Shown: positions 40,076 through 40,904 of the stretch, piece after piece
Position numbering within the stretch: position 1 is the stretch's first letter
Layout of the letters: each line of letters begins with the position of its first letter
Assembly (NCBI GenBank): GCA_946404405.1
Contig: CAMJDL010000028.1
Location: forward strand, 1-40,904
Source of the DNA: an uncultured Prevotella sp.
GTDB taxonomy: Bacteria > Bacteroidota > Bacteroidia > Bacteroidales > Bacteroidaceae
DNA length: 40,904 nt
Reading direction: 5' to 3'
Notes under the pieces: model-generated
What the model saw: only the letters and a program-made list of their open reading frames with translations
Told to the model about the DNA's origin: nothing
Databases searched by the model: none
Program-made: the position numbers and the translations under genes

Positions 40076-40904
40076 TATAATTTTCCTTGATCACCGAGGT
40101 ACGAATCCTTGAAGCCGAGAAAGTAGAGCACGCCATCAAGTCCGATGGTGTTGATGCTTTGTTCGGCATTGGCTACCACACGAGGCTTGGCGTGGAAGGC
40201 AATACCCAGACCTGCTTCACTAATCATCGGCAGGTCGTTGGCACCATCGCCCACAGCAATAGTCTGGGCCAGATTGACCTTCTCGACCTGAGCAATCAAC
40301 TTGAGTAGCTCTGCCTTACGATGCCCGTCGACAATCTCGCCTACATAGCGACCTGTCAACTTACCATCCTCGCCAATCTCCAGTTCGTTGGCATAGACAT
40401 AGTCAATACCATATTTGCGTTGCAGATGTTCGCCAAAGTAGGTGAATCCACCACTGAGAATGGCAATCTTATAGCCGCAGGTCTTGAGGATATTCATCAG
40501 ACGGTCGACACCCTCAGTGATAGGCAGATGCTCGGCAATGTCCTGCATGACGCTGACGTCGAGACCCTTCAGCAGGGCAACGCGACGAGTAAAACTCTCC
40601 TTGAAATCTATCTCGCCACGCATGGCACTCTCCGTGATGGCGCGTACCTCGGCACCCACGCCGTTGCGCTCAGCCAGTTCGTCAATACACTCTGTCTGGA
40701 TAAGCGTCGAGTCCATATCGAAGCAGATGAGCCGGCGCATACGACGGAACATGTCGTCCTTCTGGAACGAGAAGTCTATCTCCATCTGTTGCGACAGCTT
40801 CATGAGCTTCGACTGCATCTCCTGACGATTGATGGGTTCGCCACGCAACGAGAACTGGATACAGGCACGTGTGTGCTTGTCCAATTGCTTGATGCTCTTA
40901 CGAC
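40075..40904 (-). CDS. serB: Phosphoserine phosphatase, N-terminus beyond the window
   Basis: 276 residues are visible and the frame is open to the window edge. HAD motifs: FDMDSTLI (nucleophile Asp), ILSGGFTYF (Ser), Lys in DGHRKAEL, and GDGANDLPM (two Asp). The first 50 visible residues fit the end of the ACT-like region that precedes the HAD domain in Bacteroidetes SerB (about 400 residues in full). It hydrolyses phosphoserine to serine in the cytosol. It heads the visible part of a serB-mutY-DUF4491 unit (1-bp TAATG overlap with mutY). Confidence 0.92.
   Translation of the reverse strand, partial: RKSIKQLDKHTRACIQFSLRGEPINRQEMQSKLMKLSQQMEIDFSFQKDDMFRRMRRLICFDMDSTLIQTECIDELAERNGVGAEVRAITESAMRGEIDFKESFTRRVALLKGLDVSVMQDIAEHLPITEGVDRLMNILKTCGYKIAILSGGFTYFGEHLQRKYGIDYVYANELEIGEDGKLTGRYVGEIVDGHRKAELLKLIAQVEKVNLAQTIAVGDGANDLPMISEAGLGIAFHAKPRVVANAEQSINTIGLDGVLYFLGFKDSYLGDQGKL

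Overview
The window looks like a chromosomal segment of a Bacteroidales bacterium, most likely Prevotella or a close relative. Three kinds of evidence point there. Promoters follow the Bacteroidetes pattern (TTTG about 20 bp before TAnnTTTG) and clear Shine-Dalgarno sites are rare. The protein families are typical of the group: a lipidated TamL next to TamB, DUF4827, DUF4491, a long HU-like protein, CbiJ-CbiD and CbiG-CbiF fusions, and a BlaR1 with a TonB-like tail. Intergenic DNA is AT-rich and full of short repeats. No rRNA, insertion sequence, CRISPR array or complete prophage is visible.

Layout: 1-1340 is accessory-like, with a gene tail, a NYN-domain protein behind a terminator-bearing leader, a KilA-N gene remnant and strong hairpins. 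1609-6481 holds a BASS transporter, a Tat-exported Fe-S aldo/keto reductase, an initiator tRNA (minus strand), a TetR regulator with FabG, and an RluA-type pseudouridine synthase. 6537-13527 is the tamB-tamL envelope pair. 13552-21313 is a rearranged cobalamin region: a B12-type binding lipoprotein and permease, a detached CbiF tail, an HU-like gene overlapping cbiJ-cbiD, a HAD nucleotidase, an N-terminally truncated cbiG-cbiF, and the last 50 codons of cobS. 21411-25504 carries a nucleotidyltransferase with NrnA, and a DUF4827 lipoprotein with GlmM. 25591-29049 (minus) holds two envelope proteins and an aldehyde dehydrogenase. 29261-33370 has a double esterase, a cytidylate-kinase-like protein, a porin and a PAP2 phosphatase. 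33419-38181 has a TSCPD protein, a large inverted-repeat element, a BlaI/BlaR1 pair and a frameshifted thioredoxin-fold protein. 38777-40904 (minus) is serB-mutY-DUF4491.

The most unusual signal is in the non-coding DNA. Several long intergenic regions are built from 21-22 bp units in which each unit resembles its neighbour but the sequence drifts along the array. The best case, 38346-38719, keeps an exact 22-bp register for 17 units; shorter versions occur at 1249-1314, 16817-16978 and 33867-34020. The period is two DNA helical turns, the units contain stop codons, and I know of no named element that fits.

A second theme is heptanucleotide tandem repeats. They lie at gene ends and also inside three reading frames (rluA-like, btuF-like, mutY), where a one-unit change would shift the frame. 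A third is the cobalamin locus, where three incomplete pieces (CbiF tail, CbiG remnant, CobS tail) mark at least two rearrangement junctions. All comparisons and identity counts were made by eye, and family assignments rest on recognisable motifs; no database search was run.
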